Shown in pieces: positions 10,942-22,265 of a stretch of DNA of 64,000 nucleotides. The first letter of the stretch is position 1. The number at the start of each line of letters is the position of its first letter. A program made the position numbers and the translations under genes. The stretch comes from Trifolium pratense (taxonomy: Eukaryota; Streptophyta; Magnoliopsida; Fabales; Fabaceae). The notes under the pieces were generated by a model, which saw nothing but the letters and a program-made list of their open reading frames with translations, was not told the DNA's origin and did no database searches. The stretch lies in contig NC_060061.1 in the NCBI RefSeq assembly GCF_020283565.1, positions 47,653,362-47,717,361 on the forward strand, written 5' to 3'.

Positions 10942-11470
10942 ATGGTTGGGAAGAACAATTTCCATGCGAATTTGCCCATTCTTGATGGAAAGAATTGGGA
11001 TACATGGGTCAAACAGATGAAAGTGATATTCAGTGTTCAAGAAGTGGATGAACAAGTGAATAACGTTCTTGATCCATTACGAGCCAATCCAACAGAAGAT
11101 CAAAGAACAACATTCAGAGATGCAAAGAGGAAAGACAACAAGGCTCTATTTCTCATTCATCAATGTGTTGATGCAAAGGTGTTTTAGAAAATTGCAGATG
11201 CTTTAACCTCCAAAGATGCTGGGACATTTTGCAAAAGAGTTATGGTGGAGATGCAAAGGTCAAGAAAGTGAAACCACAAGCCTTGAAAAGACAATATGAA
11301 CTGTTGCATATGAAGAATGATAAGACAGTTGCAGATTACTTTACAAGGTTGGTAACTCTTACTAATCAAATGATGAATTGTGGAAAGTAATATCGATGAG
11401 CAAGAAAAGGTCGAAAAGGTACTCAGAACTTTAACTTTAAAATTTGATCACATTGTGGTGATATAGATAT
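10942..11470 (+). pseudogene. Ty1/copia gag fragment, disrupted
   Basis: The frame starts at the ATG at 10942 with a copia Gag (UBN2-type) N-terminus: residues 1-81 include LDGKNWDTWVKQMKVIF and the alanine/lysine-rich block around RDAKRKDNKALFLIHQ. It stops at 11185-11187. Recognisable gag sequence continues downstream in other frames (KSYGGDAKVKKVKPQALKRQ, ADYFTRLVTLTNQM), so at least one stop and one frameshift separate the parts. There is no CCHC knuckle, protease or RT after it. It is a dead copia piece in the intron between 13027 and 9762. Confidence 0.8.
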
Positions 11471-11479
11471 TTACCAAAA

Positions 11480-11610
11480 GGAAAAGAAATACTCATGAAT
11501 TCTCCGACACCCCTCTCAAGTTGGTGGATAGATATTTATCATAACACATAAATTAGTTTGCCAACCAATCTCTAGTATCAACCGGAACACTATTGATAAG
11601 AGACTACTTA
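11480..11610 (-). repeat. Copia 3'-end remnant, duplicated with 16800-17520
   Basis: The sequence around ACACCCCTCTCAAGTTGG and TATTGATAAGAGACTACTT matches both ends of the copia pol remnant at 16800-17520, with the middle deleted. It marks the same ancestral insertion in two X-Y intron copies. Confidence 0.5.
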
Positions 11611-12685
11611 GTACTCCCTCTTATTCTTTTTACAAGGAACACTTTGAGAAAAAAATTTGGTCATTTTTATAAGAAACTTTGACTAATTTTCAAATGTTTT
11701 AAATGTTTGATTTCACTTATGCCCTTATTTATTATGAAAGAAAATATTAAAAATAAATAAATTAATTGAATTAAGATTAATTAAATAAGAGTATTCAAGA
11801 AATAATTTTAAATTTATAAAAGTATTAAATAAAAATAACTATTTTCAATGTCTTTTCTTGATCTTTGCAACTAACATTATCAAATCCTTCTATTTTTTAG
11901 TCCAAGGACAAAATCCACACTGAGATATTCCCAAGGTGGCTTAGGAACTTGCAATGGCGTGTATAATCCCATATTTCGAATCTTGGCACAATCCAAGTGG
12001 CAAATCATGCATATTAGAACATGCATGTTAACGTCTTTATCTAGGTTTGGCTAATTCTCCTCCATCCCATTTTATAAGAGTCAGTTCGACTAAATAACAT
12101 TATTCATTTATCTTGTTTTGACCATATTTTTTTGATAATATTTAAATATTAGTATATAAGATATTGTTTGATTTGTTTTGATGATTATTTTTCAAATATC
12201 AAATTTTTATAATTTTTACTAATAAAGAATTAAAAATATTAGTGATCTTGTTTGATTTTTACAAATTTTTCCAAATATTATGATTTGACATACGTGCAGC
12301 AGCCAAAGTAGTTCTTATATTTTGGGAAGGAGAGAATATAATTTTTCATTGGCAAAGGCTACAATTTTGTGTCATCCAAAGTGAACTGATAATCCAAATG
12401 GCATCATCACGCATTCATCTGTTTGGCTTCAATATGATTTGATGGTACCCGGTATTATTTTCCCAAGCCTTGATCTCGCTTCTTCCTTCACCCAATTTTA
12501 GTTTTTATTTTATCTTGTTTTAAGAGCCTCTTTATTAAAGACATGTTGTGGGGAATTGAATCCATTATAAACATTTACATATCATAAAATTATTTATTTT
12601 ATTTGTTGCGTAAATGTTAATTTTATTTATTAATTATCTCTTAACTTTTTATTTATCGGTTCAATTTCAACGTTGTGAAATACTA
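11611..12685. other. Intron, degenerate MITE pieces
   Basis: AT-rich. One Stowaway-like terminus (AGTACTCCCTCTTATTC, near 11610) and another (CTCCATCCCATTTTATAAG, near 12058) occur, but no complete element is defined. No coding sequence was recognised. Confidence 0.4.
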
Positions 12686-12806
12686 CTCTGTCCCAAAATA
12701 TAAGGGAAAATTGGTCAAAGAAAGTTGATATATTTGGTTAAAAATTTGGACTAGATACATCAACTTTAGTTGACCAATTTTCCCTTATATTTTGGGATGG
12801 AGGGAG
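12686..12806. mobile_element. Stowaway-type MITE
   Basis: A 121-bp foldback element with termini CTCTGTCCCAAAATATAAGG and, on the other strand, CTCCCTCCATCCCAAAATAT, flanked by TA on both sides. Size, termini and TA target site fit Tc1/mariner-derived Stowaway MITEs. Confidence 0.85.
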
Positions 12807-13026
12807 TATGACTCTTTTTTTAATGTTAGCTACACGTATAAATGACTACTTTTGATATTGTTAATAATATTTATATATCATGAGAAAGATCACAATTGCT
12901 TTTAAGCACGATTTAATTATATAGTAATATTGTAGACTGCAATTTTCCACCTTCAAAATGATCATGATCTAGATAGTCTTAAACTAACCCAAAGAAAATA
13001 AAGTGGTGGATTAAAGTAAAACATAC

Positions 13027-13848
13027 CTTGTCATCAAACAATTTCTTTACTGTTCCATTGAGGTCGCCTTCCCAGTGGTTTTCTTCATCAAATTGTACAT
13101 TTTCAAGAATTGTTGTGTTGGTCACACCAAATGAAAAATGTTCCATTCGAGGGCATCCTTTGACGACTACAACTTCCAGCAACGGAAACATAACGGGGCA
13201 CGTGCATGAGCAAAAGAGACAGAGTTTTGGTAAAGCAACAAGTTCTAGATATTGTAAACTGGAAAATTCAATCTTATTCATCTCATCTTCTTCTTTTCGG
13301 TTGACCACATCCTCAAGACAATTACACATTTTAATCTTCATGGTTTCAAGTTTGACAAGACTCTTTGCTGTTGAGTATGTTATCAAATTTATCAAACCAT
13401 TGCAGTTTGTTACCTCCAAGTAGGTCAAGTAATTAAAGGTAACAGAAGAAGGCACCAATTTCATAAGACTGGAACAGTGCCGAACATAAATGGTTTCAAG
13501 AAAATATAGAATGGGGTCCATTTGAAGTCCTTCTTTGCATATACATTGAAGCTTGTCCAGGTGCCATAATTCCAACTCTTTGAGTCGCGGGATAATTTGA
13601 GTTTCCATTTCCGTAATTATGGCTTGTTCGCCTTGAAATATCTCCCTGAAGGAACTCCATTGTACTAGCATTCTTTCTAAATTAGGAACATTTTTCAAGA
13701 ACCAATGTGGAAAAGTAGCTCCTTCATTGTAGAATTCACCCACACCAATGTGTGTGAGTTTGTTGAATTGAACCTCTGAATATTGGCTATGCAATATCAT
13801 GTCAAAATATTTCATATTCATGAACAACCTCTCCACAGTGTTAAATAC
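13027..13848 (-). CDS. LRR exon, type Y (unit 2), middle CNL gene
   Basis: The exon has 274 codons and is phase 0: acceptor TGGCAACAG before 13848, donor GACAAG|GTATG after 13027. It is an LRR exon closely matching 7991-8815 throughout, with landmarks FPHWFLKN, LQCICKEG, CPRMEHFS and WEGDLNGT. It differs mainly at scattered positions in the middle, for example LVALPKLCLFCSC against LISLPRLSVFCSC in its partner. Frame and splice sites are intact, so it is likely still spliced into a transcript, as part of the effector-recognition surface (inferred). Confidence 0.85.
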
Positions 13849-13974
13849 CTGTTGCCAAACCTAAATTAGAACTAAAGAAATCTATAATTTGAAACAATTC
13901 ATTGGAAAACATTCTATCTTATGCTAAGTAAAATCTATATTCATAGCAAGAATGATATTTTATGCTATCCTCAC

Positions 13975-14712
13975 CTCTTCAATCACGAACAAAGGTTGAT
14001 ATGTTGTGATATTGAGCTCATCATTTCTGGCACTCACTTGCTGACTCAAAGGCTCTGCCTTAAATAGCTCAATTTCTGGACATCTGAACAAGTTGATCGT
14101 TTTCAATGATTTACATTGAAGAGAATGGACTCCGCCAAAGAATGTCTTTAGTTTGGCCAAATGGTGAAGTCTAATGGATGTTAAATTAGGAAACACAAAT
14201 TCAACTATCTCATCCACTCCTTCCTCCCTGCCAACAATTTCTTCAATCCCACATGAAGTCACTTCAAGTGTTTGAATTTGGTTCATATCTCTAGCTACTG
14301 AGAGCGGAAAGAGGCTTTTCAAACTTGGGCACTCCTCAACAGACACTTCAATTAAATTTTGAAACCCCATAGTGCTATGTTGGTCCTCCTTCCATACATG
14401 CTTCAGTTTTGGAAGATTAGATAGTGTTAATTTCTTCAATTGAGTAGAATTCTTCACAAGAATTTCTTTTTCAAATTCACCACCTTTCATATCAAAAACT
14501 GCTTCTAATGAATCACAATATGTGATATCTAATTCTTCCAAGTTCATTAGCACTTCTAGCAAATTTGGTTGAAAGAGCACATCAGATAAAAAATCACATT
14601 TATGAACCACTAGATACTTCAGACTCCTAAATACATTGTGCTGAGGTTGACCATACCACAATCCTTTCAACTCTGGATATCGAGACAGTTTTAATTGCTT
14701 AAAACCACCAAA
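13975..14712 (-). CDS. LRR exon, type X (unit 2), middle CNL gene
   Basis: The exon has 246 codons and is phase 0: acceptor TTTTCACAG before 14712, donor GAAGAG|GTGAG after 13975. It begins FGGFKQLKLSRYPELK and ends PLFVIEE, and is a near duplicate of the X exon at 9022-9762. A short intron (126 bases) separates it from its Y partner at 13848. Relative to unit 3 it lacks one codon at the start and has small changes around FDMKGGEFEKE. No disabling mutation is seen. Confidence 0.85.
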
Positions 14713-15238
14713 CTGTGAAAACAAAAGTAATTGATAAATTATAATGCATTTACTAATACATTTCACAATTTCACAATTTTATACTTTACCTAAGTTGGTA
14801 AATTCAGTTGGTAAATTTTGTACTCAACAATTTATTCATAAATTCTTTGATTTATATAAAAAAAAGTGTGTATGGTACATATTCTGCTACAACAAAATGA
14901 TTCTAATGGAGACCTTGTCATCATCATCATCATCCTCAAATAAAAGTGATGTATTTAGGGTTTTGGATTGACTTATTTGATCTAAAAAACAGTCATAGCT
15001 TATTATTCATAAACTATTCGCCGTTCATCTTGTTTGGAGAACTCGATGAAATAATAGCTATTGAGTCCACTTCGATATCACACATATTTGAGTCAAAAGT
15101 TCCTACTTATACAAAAATAATTTAAATATATTTTATATTTTGCTATAAAAATAGCTTATAAACAAGCACTTATCATGATAAGCAGTATTTGTTATGGAGT
15201 TTTGAAAGAGCCGATTTGTTTTATCTACACAGAGCTAT
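14713..15238. other. Intron sequence upstream of X exon (unit 2)
   Basis: Partly alignable with 9763-9940, confirming that intron DNA was duplicated with the exons. A CTTGTCATCATCATC stretch at 14914-14940 resembles the 3' end of Y exons (minus-strand GATGACAAG) but has no GTATG donor after it. No gene recognised. Confidence 0.45.
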
Positions 15239-15998
15239 GAAGCCTGGATACGACACGATACCGATACGATATGATACTGATACGCCGATACGGGAATTTT
15301 TTTAAAATTCTCGATACGATACTGCTGTGCCCGTGATACATTATTTAAAATTTAAATTTAAAATTAAATATATAAATGCACAATATATAAACATAATTAA
15401 AATCAATAATATTAATAATAATAATTTTTTAAAAAAAAGCAAAAAAAACTATTATTATTATTATTTTTATAGAGAAAAACCAATACCTCATTGTATAAGG
15501 AGTACAAAACAAGCCAATAAACTTGCATTAGAACAAAACAGTTTGAGGGATAACATACAAGGGCTCCTCACTAAAGACACATAATAGCTAAAAATAACAA
15601 TAACACCAATATAGGAATGAGAAAATAAAAATATACACATTTTCTCTTCTCCTTCCAATTTATTTATTTATTTGTTATTCACTCTTCTTTTTAAACTTGA
15701 AAAGAAAAGAAAAAAAATAATAATAAAAAACTACTGCATACGTATCGCGTACGTGTCAGACTAAAATCAAGCCGTATGGGCACATATCAGACCAAAATCA
15801 AGCCTTATCGGCACGTATCGGACCAAAATCAAGTCATATCGGACACGTATCGGATATTATTTTTTTATTTAAAAGTAATGATTTGACCGATATTTCTCCA
15901 ATACGCGTATCAGGACATATCAGAGGCGTATCGGTATCGGGTGCGTATCGGACACGATTCTTCATCATTTTTGAAGTATCGGAACTTCACAGACACAT
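15239..15998. mobile_element. hAT-like non-autonomous element with GATACG-rich ends
   Basis: Both ends carry many copies of CGATACG/CGTATCG: left GGATACGACACGATACCGAT; right, reverse-complemented, GAATCGTGTCCGATACGC. The interior is AT-rich without a transposase. The flanks share an imperfect 8-base match (CAGAGCTA / CAGACACA). Reading it as a hAT-type element is an inference from the repeat style. Confidence 0.5.
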
Positions 15999-16049
15999 AG
16001 TCATTGCCAATTTCACTTTAATTTGATATCTCTTTAATGTTTAATTAGA

Positions 16050-16728
16050 GGGCGTTGGCTAGCATGGGAGACCTTGATAGGTCGACCACGGTGGGTGAGT
16101 TAGAGAAATTGTTTTAAACAGTTAGATATTGAAGTTCCATGAATCTTATCATATGATGATAACACTGGATTTTTTTTTAATTCATTTTTACTTTCTAGAT
16201 TCTCTTTCTCCTTCACGATCTTCTTTCTCATCAAACAAAACAACCCAGATCTGACATCCTGAATTATTCTATTGTTTATATTGGTTGTGTTCTTTCTTTT
16301 AATATTTCACTATTTAATTGTTGAAAGATTTTTTTATTTTTTGGGATTTTAATGAGTTGGATCTTGAAAGCTATTGGATGTTATAAAGCTAATGGATGTG
16401 AAAGTTTAAGCATTGGCCATGGATCATAAGTTTTTCTCAGATTTTTTTGGTAGATTTCTCAAATTTATTTTATATGGATATATAGATATGAACATTTGAT
16501 TATAATTATTTTCTATAAAAATCTGAACTAAAGGGAGATGATAATATGATATTGTGAGGAGGAAGAAGAAGAGATGGAAAGTGAAATTGCAAAAGAGAGA
16601 AACATGGAGCTGGTGGTGATTGTGTAGCTACGTCCTTCATTATAATAAAGTATAGTTGGCACACAGCATAACATGGCAATCTAACGGTTTAAAATAATTT
16701 CACTCACTTGGGATGCTAGCCATAGCCG
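16050..16728. mobile_element. MULE-like element with long terminal inverted repeats, copy 2
   Basis: The left end GGCTAGCATGGGAG with GTTTTAAACAGTTAGAT is mirrored at the right by GGCTAGCATCCCA with TTTTAAACCGTTAGAT on the other strand (right end near 16700-16728). The interior has no coding frame. Long imperfect terminal repeats suggest a Mutator-like MITE. It is a complete partner of the truncated copy at 9944. Confidence 0.55.
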
Positions 16729-16819
16729 AATTGAGTGTAGTAGAATGATGATTATTTCTATGTGTCAATTTGCAATATACTTTTAAAATCTCAAATAGTT
16801 AATTTTTTCACATGGAAAA

Positions 16820-17500
16820 GAAATACTCATGGATTCTCCAACACCCCCCTCAAGTTGGTGTATAGATATTTATCATGCACAACTTGCTTATCAAAAGCTC
16901 AAATGTGGGTCTTGCCAAGCATTTTCTCAAGATATACACAATTTGCTTACCAGTACTAGTCACAAAAGGTAGACATATGATTTCGACATCTATTTTCTCT
17001 TTACAAAATGCTAGTCAATCTCAATATTTTTTATTCTTTAATGTTGAACTAGGTTATGAGTTATGCTAATGGTAGCTTTACTATTAGAATATAATTTCAA
17101 CTGGAGCTTATTTTCATCTTGAGTTCTTCTACGACTTTGTGGATCCATAATCCTTCACAAATACCTTGAGTTGTAGCTCTAAACTCGGATTTTGCACTAC
17201 TTCTTGCTACAACTCATTGTTTCTTTCTCCTTCATGTTAGAGATTACCCCAAACATAGGTACAATGATCTTCGGTCTGTGACTGAACCTACTCAATCAAC
17301 ATCAGTTAAGATAGAAAGATTGCTTTCATTAGTATTTTAAAATATTAGGCCATTTGCTGGATTTGCCTTCAAAAGTATCCTATAAACTGCCTCAAGATGT
17401 TCCTTAAAAGGAAAATGCATAAACTAACCTACTACGTACTAATTGCAAAGCGATGTCATATCCGGTGTGTGACACATAAATAAGTATCAACGGGAACACT
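16820..17500 (-). pseudogene. Ty1/copia pol fragment: RNase H and C-terminal end, decayed
   Basis: On the minus strand broken frames still spell copia RNase H landmarks: HLEAVYRILLKANPANGL, GSVTDRRSLYLC, VVARSSAKSEFRATTQG and GLWIHKVVEELK, then LARPTFELLISKLCMINIYT at the C-terminal end (near 16865-16915). Several stops interrupt it. It is the tail of a copia polyprotein; a deletion derivative of the same piece lies at 11480-11610. Confidence 0.8.
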
Positions 17501-17518
17501 ATTGATAAGAGACTACTT

Positions 17519-18687
17519 TGTTGGAACAAAATTGGTTCTAAAGCCCTAAGTAAAATTATAAGTTTTGATGATAACAATAAGTATTAAAATGCGCAATTGG
17601 TAGTACTGACATTTAATCCAAGTATGCAGGATCTTATAAGCAAATTCTGATATTCCTAAGTTCTTGTGTAAAGAAACAAGTTCTGAAGGGATTCAGAAGC
17701 AAAGATGAACAAGAGGCTCTTGTCCATCAGAAGACTCTGAAACAAGAAGCTATTAGAGGCAAGCTTAGGTTAGAAGCATCTGACCATCAGAGGCAAGAAG
17801 CCATCAGAAACTGATCAGCGTATAGTAAGTTGATAAATAGCAATCATGCCAGAAATACTCAGAGAACGTTGGGAGTAAGCCAAAAGAATCTTACTCTATT
17901 TTGGCATGAGGAATCTTAAAAGGACAATCAAGTTTATCAACCTTATTCCAAGTTTGGAGGAGCGTGGAAGTCAAACTGTGAAAGTTTCCCTGTTTGGTAT
18001 AAACATCTTTCAAAGACACAAAGTATGGTAAACTCATTACCACTTTGGTATGACAGGTCACTTTCATCGCTCAGTCCAATTCAGCCGGCTACAATGTCTT
18101 TGCACAACGGTCACCTATGCATGGAGCGTGTTATTCAACTATAAAAACAACACTCCATTGTGAAGATCATTGACGAATACGTTACCTATCCTTTGCACAC
18201 TCATTTCGATACTACAAGCACTTAAGCTTTGAACCTTTGAATTTCATTCACATCAAAAATACTTTGAAGTCTGTATCAACTTATTGTATTTTAGCTCTAA
18301 GGTTTTATTGGTGTTTTGTATTATCACAACAATCTTTATTTATACTTCAGATTGAGAAGTCTCTTGTTGTGTGCTTGAGCATTGTGTAGAAGTCTCTTGC
18401 TATGTGCTTGAGCAATTGTAATCTTGTGTGATTATAGTGGAAATCTCTCGGAAGTACAAAGAGACTGGACTACTCTCGTTTTGTGAGAGGAACTAATATA
18501 AAATTGCTTGTGTTCGTCTTCTCTCCTCTGATCTCTTTATATTTGTGTTTATTTTGTGTTGTTCGCTGCTATTAAGCTTAAACTTGAAAAAGTTTTAGTT
18601 TGTCTTAAAACACAATTCAACTTCCCTTCTTGTGTTTTCACACCTTCATACTTAGTATCATCTTGTAACATCATTAATCTTCTAACA
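17519..18687 (+). mobile_element. Probable copia-type LTR (about 1.17 kb), isolated
   Basis: The segment starts TGTTGGAACAAAATTGG and ends CTTCTAACA, so it has TG...CA ends with short inverted termini, and a TATA-like CTATAAAAACAAC near 18141. No matching second LTR is in the window and flanking target duplications were not found. It may be a solo LTR fragment rather than a clean solo LTR. Confidence 0.5.
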
Positions 18688-18689
18688 TA

Positions 18690-19900
18690 TGATAAGTAAT
18701 TGTTCAATTTTCATTGGTAGGACAACTTCTTGGTTGGATTCAAAGCACATAGTCTTAACTTCTACAACTTCTTTGAATTGCGCTTTAGTGATTAACGACT
18801 CTAATGGGCTACGATACCTTCTTGATTTTATCAAGTTCACTTGATTTCTATTCTGTCTTTGATGAAGGAGTAGGTTTTTGCATAACAGTCTTGATGGGCG
18901 CGACGATCGTATTGGCATGGTCTCCAAAGAGAAGGTGACATGCATCCATGGGAACAACATCACACCAAACTTGATCTCGAAACTTCCGACCAACGAAAAA
19001 GGTCACAAGACTACGATTTGTAACTTTTACTTCACTTCCTTCGTTGAGACATTACAACTTGTACATATGAGGATGACTTTCTGTAGACAACTTCAACTTC
19101 TCCATTATGTAGTTCACATTTTCACAACTACCACAGTCAATAATCACTAATAACATCACAAACCTTTCCAACAAAATGTTGTTTCTTAACTAATGTGGTT
19201 CTTTGCTTAACGCATGTAGGCTTCGTCTAATCACCAATGACCAACCATGATCGACAATAATGAGTTCTTCATCATAAACTGGTACTAGTCTTCTCTTTCA
19301 AGATCATCTCGAGGTTCTTTAGAGCCTCATAAGCTTCTCTTTAGAGTTTCATAAGCTTCTCCTTTGCCAACCTTGGTTTTGTTTTGAGTGGAGGGTTTAG
19401 GTAAATGATTATTTGAGGAACTAGGTTGTTTGATTGATGGTTTACGCAAGTAAGGAGAATTTTCAATAGAGGAAAAGTAGTATGACATTTTTTATAATTG
19501 TTTCTCAACTCGTATTGCGAGGCGGATAATATAATCAACTGACAAATATTGTTTGAGTTGGACAGAATGGGCAATTTCAATGTTCAATCCTCCAAGGTTA
19601 CGAGCTATTGTTTATTCCTTGTTTTCATGAATATCACACTTCATCATCAACTTTTCAAACTCTCTAGTGTATTCTTCCTCCGATAAATTCTTTTGGCGAA
19701 GATTTTGTAGTTAAATTAAGTTATCTTAGTAGTAACTGGGCATACAAAAACATACTTGTTAGTTCTCGCTGCATTTTTTCTCAAGCCTTGATCTTGCATC
19801 TTCCTTCACGTTCACGCTTCATTTTAAAATTCTCTCACCATATGGAGGCATGCTACTTTAGTTTGACAGCAACGATCTTTACCTTGTTCTCTTCAGGTGA
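18690..19900 (-). pseudogene. Ty3/gypsy gag-protease remnant, decayed
   Basis: Minus-strand broken frames show gypsy landmarks. Gag is at the right: SEEEYTREFEKLMMKCDI and ARYLGGLNIEIAHSVQLKQY-like sequence near 19560-19700. The protease/linker is at the left: VWCDVVPMDACHLLFGRPWQ-like sequence near 18910-18980. Stops and frameshifts are frequent. No RT or integrase remains. The frames at 18682-18993 and 19341-19580 are pieces of this, not genes. Confidence 0.7.
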
Positions 19901-20010
19901 CGTGGCACGTGACGCCTATCGTCTTCATTCTTTGCACGTCTTGTAGACTTTTGTGGTCTTTATTAGCACGTCTTGTACTGAGAAAATCATTTATCTGTTT
20001 TTATATATAG

Positions 20011-20066
20011 GGGGTTGCTAATTTACTCCCACCTAAAAACATGTGGGAGTAAGTAAGTTAGCAACC
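20011..20066. repeat. Short inverted repeat (foldback)
   Basis: GGGTTGCTAATTTACTCCCAC is mirrored by GTGGGAGTAAGTAAGTTAGCAACCC on the same strand (arms 20012-20035 and 20041-20066), forming a strong hairpin. It is probably a tiny MITE. Confidence 0.55.
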
Positions 20067-20394
20067 CTACTCCTACTATATATTTACTTAAAACCCAATT
20101 CCATTAACACAAACCAACTTGAGATACAAGAAGAAAACATGAGCCATTTGCCTTGACCCAAAACCAAGAAGAAAGGGAATTAGGTTGGCACTTGAAAAAG
20201 GGGATTCAAGGACATCACTTAAAAAAAAAAAGAACACGCAGCAAAGCGGATCAGGTACAACAAGAAGAAAAAGGGAATCACGCATCACAAGAGGAAGCAC
20301 ATCACGTACAGTACAACAACAACAAGAGCATCACTCACGCACGGCAGTAGCAACAAGCAGGATCATCATGTTATCCGGTTTTGTTTTATTTTGG

Positions 20395-20695
20395 CTTAAT
20401 TAATAAAATGGTCCCTTAAAGATATTTTTGGTTTCAGATTGGTCCCTTAAATAAAAAAATGTCCAAATAGGTCCCTTAAAGAAAAAAAAGTCCGAATAGG
20501 TTCCTTAAAGACATCTCCGTTAATCAGTTTGGTCCCTAAAAAGAGGTCTAAATAGGACCAAACTGATTAACGGATATGTCTTTAAGGGACCTATTCGGAT
20601 CTTTTTTTCTTTAAGGGACCTATTTAGACCTTTTTTTCTTTAAGGGACCAATATGAAACCAAAAATGTCTTTTAGGGACCATTTTATTAATTAAA
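20395..20695. repeat. Foldback repeat with GGTCCCTTAAAG modules
   Basis: An inverted repeat of about 300 bp: the left arm begins GGCTTAATTAATAAAATGG and is mirrored by CCATTTTATTAATTAA at the right. Each arm carries several GGTCCCTTAAAG / CTTTAAGGGACC modules. It has the character of a MITE family frequent in legume genomes; class not assigned. Confidence 0.65.
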
Positions 20696-20699
20696 CCTT

Positions 20700-21420
20700 T
20701 TATTTTCTATGTTGTTTATTGTCACCGTTATCTCTAGCTAAATTCTCATGATTGGTCCTTGGAGATTCTGATTATTATTTCTCTTGAATTATGTGATTAT
20801 CATATGTTATCATCAATAAATTATGAAGTTAGTTTTTTCAATTATTCCTTACGCATAATGTTTTACATGACTTGATCAATTGTGTGATGATTCAAATTAT
20901 TTGTTTTACTATGACGATAGGAATGAATGATCGATCTATGAATGATTGATCAATTAACTTTCACTTAAGACATTTTGGATTGTTAATTGAGAGATTAAAA
21001 GATTAAAGGTTGTAAACCTCAATTGATCATAGATTACCTAAGACATTAGGAATCGATGATCAAGGGAGAAGATTGTGTTATGTACCAAGACATTGGGCAT
21101 AATCATTTGAGATTTAATCTAATTATGAAACTAAATTGAGTAAATTTGTAATCATACATGAAATTACCAAGAGAATTAGTAATTAGATGAACCAAAAGGA
21201 TCAATAGTTGTTCTTTCATTCAATTTGAATCTCAAGTTATTTCTAAGTTTATGATAAAAATCCAAACCAAGTTAAACTCCCCCTTTGCATTTTAATTATT
21301 AATCCTAAATTAATTTAATTGTTTTGTCGAGATTGAAACAATCCCTGTGGATACGAACTTTGATTTTATTACTTGACGACTATTTAGCACACTTGCTAAA
21401 TTTCCATCACAACAGCATCA
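20700..21420 (+). mobile_element. Possible Ty3/gypsy (Athila/Tat-type) leader remnant
   Basis: The end of this stretch (ATCCCTGTGGATACGAACT, then TTATTACTTGACGACTATTT and GCACACTTGC near 21390) resembles the region upstream of gag in plant Athila/Tat elements. The stretch at 41820-42340 is similar in style. No coding part follows. This is a weak assignment. Confidence 0.35.
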
Positions 21421-21589
21421 TCATTATCGTTACAAGCCTGACGATAACAACAGTAACATCCATAGCATCCTATCAAAAAAAAAAAAATCATCCATAGCAG
21501 AACCATTCCTCCACCATCTCTAACAAACCACCACAACCCATAACCAAAAGAGAGGGAACAATCAATAGTACAGAACAAGAAGAAGCGGA

Positions 21590-21927
21590 ATAAGGAGATG
21601 GAAAACGATCCACTGCGCCACAGGCACGATGCCAATCAGGTTCTTTCTTCAATTTTGCTTCGTTTATTTTGCATATTCTGGTTGCTCTGTGACACTCCAG
21701 TCTTCAATTTACGTCTAAATCTTTAAATTTAAATATTTCAATTTGGGGATGTACGGGTTCAATTTTTGTGTGGTTTTTTAGAGGATTTCAACACCGAATT
21801 CAAATTCAGGAGTTTATTAAGCGTATGAATAGTGTTCGGTTTGGGTTTCGTGCCGGAATCCGTCCGGCAAAGAAAGCACAGAGAGGTGCGACTGAGAGAG
21901 ACCCGCGATGGCGATTATATTTTCTTG
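21590..21927 (+). other. Unassigned GC-richer island with possible captured exon
   Basis: From 21598 an ATG frame reads MENDPLRHRHDANQ up to a GTTCTT donor-like site, and 21784-21910 is another GC-richer stretch. I do not recognise a protein. It could be a captured gene fragment or chance. Confidence 0.25.
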
Positions 21928-22056
21928 ACCAATCGTTAGTTGGTTCAGTGGGAGGACCGCGATTCGATCCCATTGAGAGAGGGCTGGAACTGCTCGATGC
22001 CAGAAGTGACCTCCAACCAGATTAAATTGATGGTGAAAAACACAAAAAATAAATTC
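21928..22056 (+). repeat. tRNA-derived SINE (legume type)
   Basis: A-box TTAGTTGGTTCAGTGG (near 21938), B-box GCGATTCGATCCC (near 21959) and an A-rich 3' end (GAAAAACACAAAAAATAAA). Near-matching flanks TATTTTCTTG and CTATTTCTTG are a likely target duplication. The core from GTTAGTTGG to GACCTCCAACCAGATTAAA is typical of a common legume SINE. Confidence 0.75.
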
Positions 22057-22265
22057 TATTTCTTGTTTTTTTCCTCTTGCATTTATATTATACAAATATG
22101 TTATTCAAACACAAATATCAAACAAATATACAACATTTATATATATATTTTTTTTAATATTTTTTGCATGTTTCGAATTGCGTGCTGTGAGGAAAGAAGG
22201 AGAATGTGTCGTATTTTTGTCTACAAATTTATGTTGATATATCACTCCTCTATATTATATATATA

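Noticed and set aside
13028..13423. 131-codon plus-strand ORF
   Set aside because: Antisense shadow of the Y exon; the minus strand has the LRR frame with splice sites.
13975..14766. Separate gene starting at an ATG at 14766
   Set aside because: The ATG lies in intron sequence before the acceptor at 14713; homology to the other X exons starts exactly at 14712.
17519..18687. Clean solo LTR
   Set aside because: TG...CA ends exist but the flanks do not match as a target duplication, and the left flank continues a different insertion junction; kept only as a probable LTR fragment.
18682..19580. Minus-strand ORFs of 79-103 codons as small genes
   Set aside because: They are out-of-frame pieces of a decayed gypsy gag-protease region.
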